Below, in pieces: positions 34,904-44,782 of a DNA stretch of 64,000 nt (within the stretch, counting starts at the first letter, position 1; the number at the start of each line of letters is the position of its first letter). The notes under the pieces are model-generated. The model searched no databases, was not told the origin of the DNA, and saw only the letters and a list, made by a program, of their open reading frames with translations. This stretch comes from Providencia manganoxydans (GTDB taxonomy: Bacteria; Pseudomonadota; Gammaproteobacteria; Enterobacterales; Enterobacteriaceae). The translations under genes and the position numbers were made by a program. Location of the stretch: positions 372,001 to 436,000 of the forward strand of contig NZ_CP067099.1 of the NCBI RefSeq assembly GCF_016618195.1, given 5' to 3'.

Positions 34904-36514
34904 ATGACGCTCTCTATTAAAAAGACAGGTTTATTGACAGTTGGATTAACACTTGCAGCAATGGCAGTTTCTGCTTCGGTGCAAGCAAAAACATTAGTCT
35001 ACTGCTCAGAAGGCTCTCCAGAAGGCTTTAACCCACAGCTATTTACTTCAGGGACGACTTATGATGCAAGTTCTATCCCTCTTTATAACCGTCTAGTTGA
35101 ATTTAAACTAGGTACTACAGAAATTGAACCTGGCTTAGCGGAAAGCTGGGAAGTCAGTGAAGATGGTAAAACTTATACCTTCCATTTACGTAAAGGTGTT
35201 AAGTGGCATTCTAACAAAGAATTTAAACCAAGCCGTGATTTGAATGCCGATGATGTGATTTACACATTCATGCGTCAAAAAGATCCAAATCATCCATATC
35301 ACAAAGTCTCTGGTGGTAGCTATGAGTACTTTATGGGAATGGATATGGATAAGATTATCGATAAAGTTGAAAAAGTGGATGATAATACTGTTCGTATTAC
35401 ATTAACTCGCCCAGAATCGCCATTTTTAGCCGATATGGCAATGGATTTTGCATCTATTCTTTCAGCCGAATATGCTGACCAAATGTTAGCTGCGGGCACA
35501 CCAGAAAAAGTTGACTTGAACCCGATTGGTACTGGTCCATTTGAGCTACAACAATATCAAAAAGATTCTCGCATTCTGTATAAAGCGAATAAAGATTATT
35601 GGGGCAATAAACCTAAAATTGATCGTTTGGTATTTTCGATCACCCCTGATGCATCTGTTCGCTACGCAAAATTGCAAAAAAATGAATGCCAAGTTATGCC
35701 ATACCCAAATCCAGCTGACTTAGCACGCATGAAAGAAGATAAAAACATCACGTTAATGGAACAACCGGGTCTTAACGTGGGGTATCTCTCTTTTAACGTT
35801 GAGAAAAAACCACTCGATAACCAAAAAGTTCGCCAAGCATTATCCATGGCTGTGAATAAAGACGCGATTATTGATGCGGTGTATCAAGGTGCTGGTCAGA
35901 AAGCGAAAAATTTAATCCCACCAACCATGTGGGGTTATAACGATGATGTTAAGGATTACGAATACAACCCAGAAAAAGCCAAAGCGTTATTGGCGGAAGC
36001 GGGTTTCCCTAATGGTTTTGAAATTGACCTATGGGCAATGCCTGTTCAACGCCCATATAACCCAAATGCACGTCGCATGGCCGAAATGATCCAAGCCGAC
36101 TGGGCAAAAGTCGGTGTTAAATCAAAAGTCGTTAGCTATGAGTGGGGGGAATACCTTAAGCGTGCTAAAGATGGTGAGCCCCAGACGGTAATGATGGGTT
36201 GGACGGGCGACAATGGTGACCCAGACAATTTCTTTGCAACTTTATTTAGTTGTGCGGCAAAAGAGCAAGGTTCTAACTATTCGAAATGGTGTTATAAAGG
36301 TTTCGAAGATCTGATCCAACCTGCTCGTATGACTGCTGATCACGATAAACGAGTCGATCTCTACAAACAAGCTCAAGTTGTGATGCATGACCAAGCGCCT
36401 GCATTGATCATCGCTCACTCAACGGTATTTGAACCAGTACGTAAAGAAGTGAAGGGCTACGTTGTCGACCCACTCGGCAAGCATCACTTTGAAAACGTTG
36501 ATATTGAAAAATAA
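34904..36514 (+). CDS. dppA: Dipeptide-binding protein DppA
   Basis: Periplasmic substrate-binding protein of 536 residues for the Dpp ABC importer. Signal peptide 1-28 ends ASVQA before KTLVYCSEG. The family-5 binding-protein pattern (AESWEVSEDGKTYTFHLRKG, FNVEKKPLDNQKVRQALSMAV) is clear. It binds di- and tripeptides and, in E. coli, haem. Ribosome site CAGGAG precedes the ATG. First gene of dppABCDF; a hairpin after it probably gives DppA a higher level than the membrane parts. Confidence 0.97.
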   Translation: MTLSIKKTGLLTVGLTLAAMAVSASVQAKTLVYCSEGSPEGFNPQLFTSGTTYDASSIPLYNRLVEFKLGTTEIEPGLAESWEVSEDGKTYTFHLRKGVKWHSNKEFKPSRDLNADDVIYTFMRQKDPNHPYHKVSGGSYEYFMGMDMDKIIDKVEKVDDNTVRITLTRPESPFLADMAMDFASILSAEYADQMLAAGTPEKVDLNPIGTGPFELQQYQKDSRILYKANKDYWGNKPKIDRLVFSITPDASVRYAKLQKNECQVMPYPNPADLARMKEDKNITLMEQPGLNVGYLSFNVEKKPLDNQKVRQALSMAVNKDAIIDAVYQGAGQKAKNLIPPTMWGYNDDVKDYEYNPEKAKALLAEAGFPNGFEIDLWAMPVQRPYNPNARRMAEMIQADWAKVGVKSKVVSYEWGEYLKRAKDGEPQTVMMGWTGDNGDPDNFFATLFSCAAKEQGSNYSKWCYKGFEDLIQPARMTADHDKRVDLYKQAQVVMHDQAPALIIAHSTVFEPVRKEVKGYVVDPLGKHHFENVDIEK

Positions 36515-36533
36515 TCGTTTGTAATTTGTACTT

Positions 36534-36568
36534 GCCCTTTGCCACCCATTGGTTGCGAAGGGCGTTTT
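36534..36568 (+). terminator. Attenuating hairpin between dppA and dppB
   Basis: GCCCTTTGC/GCGAAGGGC stem with about a 12-base loop, followed by GTTTT. Found 20 bases after the dppA stop inside an operon, so it probably ends part of the transcripts and protects the dppA mRNA end. Confidence 0.65.
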
Positions 36569-36691
36569 CACCTCTGAATTTCAGGGAAACAGAAAACTTA
36601 GTTCTTTGTGAGCAGGCAGAAGTCGCTTGTTGCTTCTGATTAGCCAAACGGACTTAGAACCGTCAAAGGCATTATTAAAGAGATTCGGGAT

Positions 36692-37711
36692 ATGTTGCAA
36701 TTTATCCTCCGACGCTTGGGGTTAGTGATCCCCACGTTTATCGGTATCACATTACTGACTTTCGCTTTCGTGCATATGATCCCTGGTGACCCAGTGATGA
36801 TCATGGCAGGAGAACGTGGGTTATCGCCTGAAAGGCACGCGTATTTAATGGCTGAATTGGGCTTAGATCAGCCACTATGGCAGCAATACCTCCACTATAT
36901 TAATGGCATATTTCACGGTGACTTAGGTATTTCATTGAAAAGCCGTATTGAGGTTTGGGATGAGTTTTTCCCTCGTTTCAAAGCCACAATGGAACTGGCG
37001 ATCTGCGCAATGATTTTTGCTGTATCAGTGGGGATCCCTGTAGGGGTTTTAGCCGCGGTTAAGCGTGGTTCTATTTTTGATCACACTGCTATCGGTCTAT
37101 CACTAACGGGTTACTCAATGCCTATCTTTTGGTGGGGGATCATGTTGATCATGTTAGTGTCCGTTCAATGGGACTTAACCCCTGTATCGGGGCGGGTCAG
37201 TGACAGTGTGTTCCTCGACGATTCCTACCCATTAACTGGCTTTATGTTAATTGACACCTTGATTTGGGGTGATGAAGGTAACTTTATTGATGCAGTGGAA
37301 CACCTGATCCTGCCATCCATTGTTCTTGGAACCATTCCGTTAGCCGTAATCGTACGCATGACTCGCTCGTCAATGTTGGAGGTTCTTGGAGAGGATTACA
37401 TTCGTACCGCAAGGGCGAAAGGGGTGAGTCGTGCACGTGTTATCTTGATCCATGCGTTACGTAATGCGTTGTTGCCAGTTGTCACTGTTATTGGTTTACA
37501 AGTTGGCGTGATGTTGGCAGGGGCAATTCTGACTGAAACTATTTTCTCATGGCCGGGCTTGGGACGTTGGTTAATTGAAGGGCTTCAGCGCCGTGACTAC
37601 CCTGTGGTACAGGGGGGCGTTCTGCTGGTCGCGACATTAATCATTTTTGTTAACTTAGTGGTTGATGTGCTGTATGGCATTGTTAATCCACGTATTCGTC
37701 ATAAGAAATAA
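36692..37711 (+). CDS. dppB: Dipeptide ABC transporter permease DppB
   Basis: Inner-membrane permease of 339 residues with about six membrane segments. The start MLQFILRRLGLVIPTFIGITLLTFAFVHMIPGDP is diagnostic for DppB/OppB. The ABC-coupling (EAA) loop is DYIRTARAKGVSRARVILIHALRNALLP. AAAGAG precedes the ATG. dppC starts 12 bases after the stop. Confidence 0.97.
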   Translation: MLQFILRRLGLVIPTFIGITLLTFAFVHMIPGDPVMIMAGERGLSPERHAYLMAELGLDQPLWQQYLHYINGIFHGDLGISLKSRIEVWDEFFPRFKATMELAICAMIFAVSVGIPVGVLAAVKRGSIFDHTAIGLSLTGYSMPIFWWGIMLIMLVSVQWDLTPVSGRVSDSVFLDDSYPLTGFMLIDTLIWGDEGNFIDAVEHLILPSIVLGTIPLAVIVRMTRSSMLEVLGEDYIRTARAKGVSRARVILIHALRNALLPVVTVIGLQVGVMLAGAILTETIFSWPGLGRWLIEGLQRRDYPVVQGGVLLVATLIIFVNLVVDVLYGIVNPRIRHKK

Positions 37712-37723
37712 GGAGCGCTAAAA

Positions 37724-38626
37724 ATGTCTCAATCTACTGAGCCAACTGTTATCAGCGCCCCTAAGCCGATGACGCCATTTCAAGAATTCTGGTATTACTT
37801 TAAACGTAATAAAGGTGCGGTTGCTGGGATGGTTTATATCATCTTAATGATCTTAATCGCCATTTTTGCTGGTGTATTAGCACCTCATGCACCTGATGAA
37901 CAATTCCGTGATTTCCTATTGGTTCCACCTGTTTGGGAGCATGGTGGTAGCTGGCAATTTATTTTAGGTACTGATGATGTGGGGCGTGACCTACTGTCTC
38001 GTTTGATGTATGGGGCGCGTTTATCTTTATTAGTTGGTTGCCTAGTGGTTGTCCTGTCATTGATTTCAGGCGTTACGTTAGGGGTCATTGCCGGCTATTT
38101 TGGCGGTGTGGTTGATGCCATCATCATGCGTGTTGTTGATATCATGCTAGCATTACCAAGCTTGTTATTAGCCTTAGTATTAGTCGCTATTTTTGGCCCT
38201 TCCATCGTCAATGCCTCTATTGCACTTACCTTCGTGGCATTACCTCACTACATCCGACTTACGAGAGCGGCGGTATTAGTTGAAGTTAACCGTGATTATG
38301 TGACAGCTTCGCGTGTTGCAGGGGCAGGTGCTGTTCGCCAGATGTTTGTGAATATTTTACCTAACTGTTTAGCACCATTAATCGTACAGGCTTCGCTTGG
38401 TTTTTCTAATGCCATCTTAGATATGGCTGCGTTGGGTTTCCTTGGCATGGGGGCTCAGCCTCCAACACCTGAGTGGGGCACAATGCTTTCTGATGTACTG
38501 CAATTTGCTCAAAGTGCTTGGTGGGTAGTGACTTTCCCTGGTTTGGCAATTTTATTGACTGTATTAGCGTTTAACCTGATGGGTGATGGGTTACGTGATG
38601 CATTTGATCCAAAACTCAAGCAGTGA
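37724..38626 (+). CDS. dppC: Dipeptide ABC transporter permease DppC
   Basis: Second permease, 300 residues, pairing with DppB. Motifs include LGTDDVGRDLLSRLMYGARLSL and the EAA loop DYVTASRVAGAGAVRQMFVNILPN. A strong GGAG site precedes the ATG. Twelve bases separate it from dppD, so translation is probably coupled along the operon. Confidence 0.97.
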   Translation: MSQSTEPTVISAPKPMTPFQEFWYYFKRNKGAVAGMVYIILMILIAIFAGVLAPHAPDEQFRDFLLVPPVWEHGGSWQFILGTDDVGRDLLSRLMYGARLSLLVGCLVVVLSLISGVTLGVIAGYFGGVVDAIIMRVVDIMLALPSLLLALVLVAIFGPSIVNASIALTFVALPHYIRLTRAAVLVEVNRDYVTASRVAGAGAVRQMFVNILPNCLAPLIVQASLGFSNAILDMAALGFLGMGAQPPTPEWGTMLSDVLQFAQSAWWVVTFPGLAILLTVLAFNLMGDGLRDAFDPKLKQ

Positions 38627-38638
38627 TGAGGTAATCTA

Positions 38639-39619
38639 ATGGCATTGTTAAATGTAGAACAACTTTCGGTACATTTTGGTGATGAAGGTACCCCGTTCCG
38701 CGCCGTTGACCGCATCAGCTATAGCGTTGAGAAGGGGCAAGTGGTTGGGATTGTTGGCGAGTCAGGCTCTGGTAAATCAGTTAGTTCATTGGCAATTATG
38801 GGGTTGATTGATTACCCCGGTAGAGTCATGGCAAATGCGTTGCAGTTTGATGGTCGTGACTTGCTGACTATTCCAGAAAAAGAGCGTCGGCAGATTGTAG
38901 GGGCTGATGTTGCGATGATATTTCAGGATCCCATGACGAGTCTGAATCCCTGCTTTACTGTGGGTTATCAGATCATGGAAGCATTGAAAGTGCATCAGGG
39001 CGGTAGTAAAAGTACACGTAAACAGCGAGCGATTGACCTATTGGACATGGTTGGGATCCCTGATCCGAAATCAAGGCTTGATGTGTATCCTCATCAATTG
39101 TCAGGTGGTATGAGCCAAAGGGTGATGATTGCAATGGCAATTGCTTGTCGGCCAAAATTATTGATTGCTGATGAACCTACCACTGCGCTAGATGTGACTA
39201 TTCAGGCACAAATTATTGAATTATTGCTTGAATTACAGCAGCAAGAAAATATGGCATTGGTACTAATTACTCATGATCTTGCATTAGTTTCTGAAGCTGC
39301 TCACCACATTATTGTGATGTATGCAGGTCAAGTGGTTGAGTCAGCAAAAGCGACTGATATTTTTAAACACCCTCGCCATCCCTATACTCAGGCGCTGTTA
39401 CGTGCTCTACCTGAGTTTGCCACTAATAAATCAAGGCTTGCTTCTTTACCGGGGGTTGTGCCAGGTAAGTACGATCGCCCACAAGGTTGTTTATTAAATC
39501 CACGCTGCCCATATGCAACGGAGCGTTGTCGTGTTGAAGAGCCTGAATTGCGCTCAATTGGGGATAGACAAGTAAAATGTCACATGCCGCTGGATGATAT
39601 GGGGAGGCCAACACTATGA
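38639..39619 (+). CDS. dppD: Dipeptide ABC transporter ATPase DppD
   Basis: Nucleotide-binding subunit of 326 residues. Walker A is GESGSGKS, the ABC signature is LSGGMSQR, Walker B is [12 protein letters not shown], and the H-loop is ITHDLA. The oligopeptide-family C-terminal extension contains CPYATERC, part of the Cys cluster thought to bind an iron-sulfur centre in DppD/OppD. Its stop overlaps the dppF start by ATGA. Confidence 0.97.
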   Translation: MALLNVEQLSVHFGDEGTPFRAVDRISYSVEKGQVVGIVGESGSGKSVSSLAIMGLIDYPGRVMANALQFDGRDLLTIPEKERRQIVGADVAMIFQDPMTSLNPCFTVGYQIMEALKVHQGGSKSTRKQRAIDLLDMVGIPDPKSRLDVYPHQLSGGMSQRVMIAMAIACRPKLLIADEPTTALDVTIQAQIIELLLELQQQENMALVLITHDLALVSEAAHHIIVMYAGQVVESAKATDIFKHPRHPYTQALLRALPEFATNKSRLASLPGVVPGKYDRPQGCLLNPRCPYATERCRVEEPELRSIGDRQVKCHMPLDDMGRPTL

Positions 39620-40620
39620 GTGAAAATAATCATAAACCCTTGCTACAGGCCATTAATTTAAAGAAATATTACTCAGCTAAAAGCGGTATATTTTCGGCTG
39701 AAAAATTAGTGAAAGCACTTGATGGTGTTTCTTTTGAGTTAGAAAAAGGCAAAACGCTCGCAGTGGTGGGTGAATCAGGTTGTGGCAAATCAACGCTAGG
39801 CCGTTTATTGACAATGATAGAGCAGCCAACAGAAGGTGAGCTGTACTATCAAGATCAAAATTTGCTAGTGAAAGATAAAGCGGCAGAAAAATTACGTCGT
39901 CAGAAAATTCAAATTGTTTTTCAAAACCCATATGGTTCTTTGAATCCACGTAAAAAAGTGGGGCAGATATTGGAAGAACCTTTATTGATTAATACTTCAC
40001 TGTCGAAAGAGCAGCGTAAAGAAAAAGTATTATCGATGATGGCGAAAGTGGGATTGAAAACAGAGCATTATGATCGTTACCCACATATGTTTTCAGGGGG
40101 CCAACGTCAGCGGATTGCGATTGCCCGTGGTTTGATGCTCGATCCTGATGTGGTTGTTGCTGATGAACCTGTTTCTGCGTTGGATGTTTCAGTTCGTGCA
40201 CAAGTTCTAAATTTAATGATGGATTTACAGCAAGAACTTGGCCTTTCTTATGTGTTTATCTCACATGATTTGTCAGTAGTTGAACATATCGCTGATGAAG
40301 TGATGGTGATGTACTTAGGTCGTTGTGTTGAAAAGGGAACGAAAGAGCAAATTTTTAATGATCCTCTACATCCATATACTCAAGCACTGCTGTCTGCAAC
40401 ACCAAGGCTAAATCCTGATTCAAGGCGTGAGCGGATCAAATTAACAGGTGAGTTACCAAGCCCAATGAATCCACCTCCGGGCTGTGCTTTTGCCGCGCGT
40501 TGCCGCCGAGCGTTTGGTCAATGTACTCAGTTTCAACCGACACTTAAAGAGTATGATGGTCAGCTAGTTGCTTGCTTCGCCGTTGATGAAGATGAAAAAA
40601 ATACCATGATTGTGAGTTAA
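39616..40620 (+). CDS. dppF: Dipeptide ABC transporter ATPase DppF
   Basis: Second nucleotide-binding subunit, 334 residues. Walker A is GESGCGKST, the signature is FSGGQRQR, Walker B is [12 protein letters not shown], and the C-terminal [15 protein letters not shown] is the family Cys motif. It forms the ATPase heterodimer with DppD. Last gene of the operon; intrinsic terminator follows. Confidence 0.97.
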   Translation: MSENNHKPLLQAINLKKYYSAKSGIFSAEKLVKALDGVSFELEKGKTLAVVGESGCGKSTLGRLLTMIEQPTEGELYYQDQNLLVKDKAAEKLRRQKIQIVFQNPYGSLNPRKKVGQILEEPLLINTSLSKEQRKEKVLSMMAKVGLKTEHYDRYPHMFSGGQRQRIAIARGLMLDPDVVVADEPVSALDVSVRAQVLNLMMDLQQELGLSYVFISHDLSVVEHIADEVMVMYLGRCVEKGTKEQIFNDPLHPYTQALLSATPRLNPDSRRERIKLTGELPSPMNPPPGCAFAARCRRAFGQCTQFQPTLKEYDGQLVACFAVDEDEKNTMIVS

Positions 40621-40629
40621 TCTTAATAA

Positions 40630-40665
40630 AATGGCAGAAAATATATTTTTTCTGCCATTACTTTA
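40630..40665 (+). terminator. dpp operon terminator
   Basis: AATGGCAGAAA pairs with its complement TTTCTGCCATT around an AT-rich loop, then ACTTTAG. It ends dppABCDF. In the remaining 330 bases to the next gene I see no gene or named element. Confidence 0.8.
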
Positions 40666-40998
40666 GGGAATTTTGCGTCTTTAACTGAAGGATTTGCTCC
40701 TTGTCTTAATTACATAAACTTTCATTTTTAACCGCTCATTTCTCGATAAAATCAAGTATACTCAGTAACACCCTATTATATTCATACCCCATAAAACCCG
40801 TCTTGTTGGGCGCGGTATCCGAATTTATATATATTTGGCTTGATTAATAGCCTGTATTCTATTGCAGTGATGTAATATTGGTTTGAAGTTGTACACTGGG
40901 TATGAAATGGTGTAGTGGGGGCGGTTTTGTCTGGCAATTAAGGCGCAGACAAAGAGTATGTAATCTAAAAGAAGCTTGGTGAAGAAGGTTTCGTTGAC

Positions 40999-41694
40999 AT
41001 GAAGACCCGAGTTCAGCGTTCATTGACATTAAAAAGTATGGTTGCATTTTTTGTGATCACGTTGATTTCGCTCGCCCTTTTTTTGGCAATTCAATTTAGC
41101 TATCTGCTTGAGCAAAGAAAAAGTGATTATCTGGATCAGCTTAGTAATGCGGTTGTGCAAATACAAAAACCACTCACTGAGTCATTATTAAGCTCTGATC
41201 TGAATGAAGTGAAGCGTTTGCTGGTCAGTTTAAAAACGTCAGGTATTATGGGGAAAGCTATCGTCACGGTAGATAATACCACTGTGATGAGTCTCGATTT
41301 TGCTACGGTTCGCCCTATCCCTGATTGGGCGATAAAATTTACCGGTATCCCTGTTGAGATGACGATACCTTTATATGCTTATGGTAATTCGTTGCTAACA
41401 GTCAAGCCACAAGGGTATTTGACGTTACAGGTCGACTCCAATCGTGTTTATCGTTTTGCCTTTAATACATTGGCTTTAATGATAACGACCTATTTATTGC
41501 TGGTTTTGATTATCGCAATTGCGATGACGTGGTGCGTAAGTCGAATGATTGTCAGGCCATTACGCAAAATTGCGTTAGAATTACAGGATGCCAATAATCA
41601 AGATATTCAAATTTCAAGTTATCATGAAGATGATGAAATAGGTTTATTGGCAAAAAGTTATAACCGTCAAAGAAAACAGCAAAATTCAGATTAA
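40999..41694 (+). pseudogene. yhjK: Truncated YhjK/PdeK: sensor and HAMP only
   Basis: The 231-residue product matches the N-terminal third of E. coli YhjK (PdeK, about 650 residues): membrane segment about 17-38, periplasmic sensor (QIQKPLTESLLSSDLNEVKRLL), second membrane segment about 153-175, and a HAMP linker (RMIVRPLRKIALELQ...DDEIGLLAKSYN). The GGDEF and EAL domains that follow in E. coli are absent: the frame stops 12 residues after the HAMP motif, repeat copy E starts 42 bases later, and yhjJ follows. It may still be translated as a membrane sensor fragment but cannot make or break c-di-GMP. Confidence 0.75.
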
Positions 41695-41735
41695 CGGGTG
41701 AACATGTAGGGGGCTTTGTGGTCTAATAACGTTAC

Positions 41736-41876
41736 TATACTCGTCATGCTTTAAGGCTACAGCCGTTTTCGCTGAGGTATGGTGATGATATTCGCTCACA
41801 TCAATGACATGATGTGTATGTTTCTAGCGACTCACCCACTTGTCACCTAGCTGAATCTCGAATTATTTAGAGTATA
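41736..41876. repeat. Intergenic inverted-repeat element, copy E (141 bp)
   Basis: Starts TATACTCGTCATGCTTTAAG and ends ATCTCGAATTATTTAGAG then TATA. Long form, orientation as B and C. It sits between the truncated yhjK and yhjJ, where E. coli has the rest of yhjK and dctA. Nothing else is seen in the 304-bp gap. Confidence 0.88.
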
Positions 41877-41998
41877 GTGAGTATTATTAGAGTGTGAAAT
41901 GAACCATATCGTTCAACCCTATAATTAACGCTTTTGGTTAATTTATCAGTCACACTTTTGCGGTTAAATACAAGGATAGAAAATACATAGGGGTTTAC

Positions 41999-43498
41999 AT
42001 GCAGGGGTTGAAAATTCGCTACACTATCAGTGTTGTACTATTATCAGTGGCTAGTTTTGCTAGTGCTGAGCCATTACAACCTGATCCAGCATGGCAGCAA
42101 GGGAAGCTAGAAAACGGCTTTAGCTGGCAGCTGCTACAGACACCGCAACGTCCTAACGACCGCATTCAACTTAGGTTAGCCATAAAAGCTGGCTCACTGT
42201 CAGAAAAGGCGAATGAAAAAGGCTATAGCTATCTCATTCCTAAAATGGCGTTATTGCATCAATCAGAAGCATTCCCCGCGACAACGTTACAAAATTTTTG
42301 GCGTCAGGCAACCGATCCTGATATGCCTATTCCACCCGCGGTGGTTTCTTACGACTACACAATTTATAATTTAAGCTTACCACACAATAAACCCGAGCTA
42401 CTCAAACAAGCCTTGAATTGGCTAGCAACTTCTGCGGCTGGGGCCACCTACACAGAAACGTCATTGAGTAATGGTTTGAGTGTGACTAATGCGCCTGTTG
42501 CAACTTTACCTGTTGATGCGAGTGATCCTGTATGGCGTGCACGTCTGAAAGGCTCAGCCATGATGGGGTATGATCCCGGCCAAAAAATTAAGCATGATGT
42601 TGACCTTGAAAGCATTAACGAGTTCTATCACAAATGGTATACACCTGATGTGATGACATTATATGTTGCGGGTCATGTCGACTCACGTATGTTGTCGGAT
42701 GCTATCTCACAGACTTTTTCGTCATTAGAGGGTAAACGCTCAGAGCCTGTTTCTGTTGCCGTACTATCACAGGTTAAACCACAATCTATTGATATCCTCC
42801 AAGAGAAACAAGTTAACGACTCGTTGTCTTTGATTTGGGATATTGATTGGCAACCAATCAATGATTCGGTGGTACTGTTGCGCTATTGGGGAAGTGACTT
42901 AGCGCGTGAAGCGCTATACCGCTCATTGCAAAAAACCTTTAACCAAAAATTCAGTCAAGATGAAGTCACATCTAATTTGGATTGCCGTGTTCAATACCAA
43001 AAAGCAAGCTGTACTTTGACTGTCGCTGCGGCTCCTGAAAAAATGATGGCGGTGGCTGATGTTGTGCTGAATGAGTTATCAACGATTAACCAAAATGGTA
43101 TCTCACCTGAATTATTTGATGAGATGATCAATGAGAAGCAAGCTCAGCTTTCTCAACTGTTTGCTGCTTATGCACGTACTAGCACCGATGTCTTGGCTAG
43201 CCAGCGTTTAATTTCCCAGCAAAATGGTGTGGTTGATATTGCACCTGAGCAATACCAGCGCTTAAGGCAGTCTTTCTTAGTTGGGCAGACGTTAGAGCAA
43301 GTCAATATGGAAGTACGCCGTTTATTGTCCCAAGAGGCGGCTTTTGTCTTGACGCAACCGAAAGAAAAACAATTGATGGATGCGGAGCAAATTCGGCAGA
43401 AATTCACTAAAGTTTTATGGCCTCAAGCAGAGTCATCCTCTGCTGCTGAGGTTGGCTCTAATACCGCGAAAGAACCGGCAGTGAAAGCACCACAGTAA
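41999..43498 (+). CDS. yhjJ: M16-like pseudo-peptidase YhjJ
   Basis: Secreted, probably periplasmic, protein of 499 residues (E. coli YhjJ 498). Signal peptide 1-23 ends ASFASA. It has the two-lobed M16 (pitrilysin/insulinase) fold: VKAGSL-like strand, later GHVDSRMLSDAI and the C-terminal lobe. The inverted zinc motif HxxEH of active M16 enzymes is missing; the equivalent place reads YSYLIPKMAL. The E. coli protein also lacks it, so both are probably non-catalytic. Function unknown. Confidence 0.9.
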   Translation: MQGLKIRYTISVVLLSVASFASAEPLQPDPAWQQGKLENGFSWQLLQTPQRPNDRIQLRLAIKAGSLSEKANEKGYSYLIPKMALLHQSEAFPATTLQNFWRQATDPDMPIPPAVVSYDYTIYNLSLPHNKPELLKQALNWLATSAAGATYTETSLSNGLSVTNAPVATLPVDASDPVWRARLKGSAMMGYDPGQKIKHDVDLESINEFYHKWYTPDVMTLYVAGHVDSRMLSDAISQTFSSLEGKRSEPVSVAVLSQVKPQSIDILQEKQVNDSLSLIWDIDWQPINDSVVLLRYWGSDLAREALYRSLQKTFNQKFSQDEVTSNLDCRVQYQKASCTLTVAAAPEKMMAVADVVLNELSTINQNGISPELFDEMINEKQAQLSQLFAAYARTSTDVLASQRLISQQNGVVDIAPEQYQRLRQSFLVGQTLEQVNMEVRRLLSQEAAFVLTQPKEKQLMDAEQIRQKFTKVLWPQAESSSAAEVGSNTAKEPAVKAPQ

Positions 43499-43503
43499 CT
43501 ATT

Positions 43504-43644
43504 TATTCTTTGAATAATTTCAGGTGCAGTTAGCTGATAAGTGAATGAGTTGCGAGCAGCAAAGATAAGTATACAACTAGTGTAAGTGAGCGTAGTCAGC
43601 ATACCTTGATGAAAGCGCTTGTCACTTGAAGTGTAACGGGTATA
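43504..43644. repeat. Intergenic inverted-repeat element, copy F (141 bp)
   Basis: Begins TATTCTTTGAATAATTTCAG and ends CACTTGAAGTGTAACGGG then TATA. Long form, orientation as A. It starts five bases after the yhjJ stop. Confidence 0.87.
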
Positions 43645-43671
43645 GCCATTAACCTGATTAAGGTTAATGGC
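43645..43671. terminator. Hairpin between yhjJ and the serine hydrolase
   Basis: An 11-bp perfect stem GCCATTAACCT around GATTA, directly after repeat F and between two convergent genes. No T-run on either strand, so termination strength is uncertain. Confidence 0.5.
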
Positions 43672-43681
43672 TAATCATTGA

Positions 43682-44686
43682 TTAACCATGTGTGAGCATG
43701 GCTTCAATAACTTCAATTAATACTTCTCTTGACTGTTTATCATCAACAAATCCTGCCGCACTGGTTTTTGTACTTGGTGAGTAATAAGCGACAGAACCCC
43801 AAAAACCAAGGTGTGAATAGAGTGTCATGCCATTCACAATATTCACCATGATCCCTAAACGATACTCTTGTGCTCCTTCATGTTCACCAGCACTTAACAT
43901 AATTTCTAGTGTTTCTGACTGCTCAAATATTTCCCCGTTGAATAACGCTTCAAGGAAAAGCGCCATTTGCCGAGAAGAGGTGATCAGCCCCCCGCCCCCG
44001 TAGAGATCCATTGATGCATGAATATGTGTGCCTTCGATCTCTTTCAAATATTGACGAGCACGAGGAGCCTCAGTGGTCGGTTGCTCTAAACACTCCCAAT
44101 AAGCACTATCTAGTCCTATTTTATTGAAGTTTAACAATGTTCTGACTGCGAGGCCAAGTGATTGGCCAGTAAGGCGCTCAATAATATCACCGAGTAAAAT
44201 ATAACCAGTATCTGAATAAATAAAGGTTTCAGAAGGTGCAATTATCGGAAACTGCTTGCGTGTATAGAGCTCTATTTGTTCCAAGCGACTCCATTGATAA
44301 TTGGGCTTAGCAAGTACTTGTTTGAGATATTGCTCATCAGCGTGATCGAACAACCCGCTGCTATGGTTAAGTAGATGTCTAATCGTAATATTATGCGTGT
44401 TATAATTTTCACTCAGTAATTGATTGAATTTAGGGTCGATATGCTGCGAAATTGCATCATTTAGCGACAACTTTCCCATTTCAACTAATCTTAATATGGC
44501 GGCTGCTGTGAAGGTTTTGCTATTACTGGCAATGCGCAATGGGGTATCAACCGTTAGTGGTTGGCCAGAAAGGTCGCTACCTCTTGCACAGAATGTACTG
44601 ATGCTATTTTTTATTTGATTGTGATAGTACAAAACAACGCCGCAAGGTAGATCTTCTAATCGTTGCATATATTGTGCTGTGCTCAT
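43682..44686 (-). CDS. Serine hydrolase, class C beta-lactamase fold
   Basis: Beta-lactamase/penicillin-binding-protein-like hydrolase (PF00144 type) of 334 residues. The active-site SxxK is S54-N-S-K57. The usual YxN is represented by YSD in IYSDTGYILLGD, and a C-terminal HLG (SHLGFWGS) stands for the KTG/HxG motif. There is no signal peptide, so it is probably cytoplasmic and more likely an esterase or peptidase than a lactamase. It lies just downstream of the LysR gene on the same strand, about 96 bases apart, and may or may not share its transcript. Substrate unknown. Confidence 0.8.
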   Translation of the reverse strand: MSTAQYMQRLEDLPCGVVLYYHNQIKNSISTFCARGSDLSGQPLTVDTPLRIASNSKTFTAAAILRLVEMGKLSLNDAISQHIDPKFNQLLSENYNTHNITIRHLLNHSSGLFDHADEQYLKQVLAKPNYQWSRLEQIELYTRKQFPIIAPSETFIYSDTGYILLGDIIERLTGQSLGLAVRTLLNFNKIGLDSAYWECLEQPTTEAPRARQYLKEIEGTHIHASMDLYGGGGLITSSRQMALFLEALFNGEIFEQSETLEIMLSAGEHEGAQEYRLGIMVNIVNGMTLYSHLGFWGSVAYYSPSTKTSAAGFVDDKQSREVLIEVIEAMLTHG

Positions 44687-44782
44687 TTTGCTAATCCCCT
44701 TAATGCTTCAATACTGTATGAATGTTGTATGTGTTTTATAAGATACTTTAATTGTTTCAAAAGCATGTGTTCAGAAAGGCTC

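Noticed and set aside
41999..43498. Calling yhjJ an active zinc protease
   Set aside because: The HxxEH motif needed for zinc binding and catalysis is absent.
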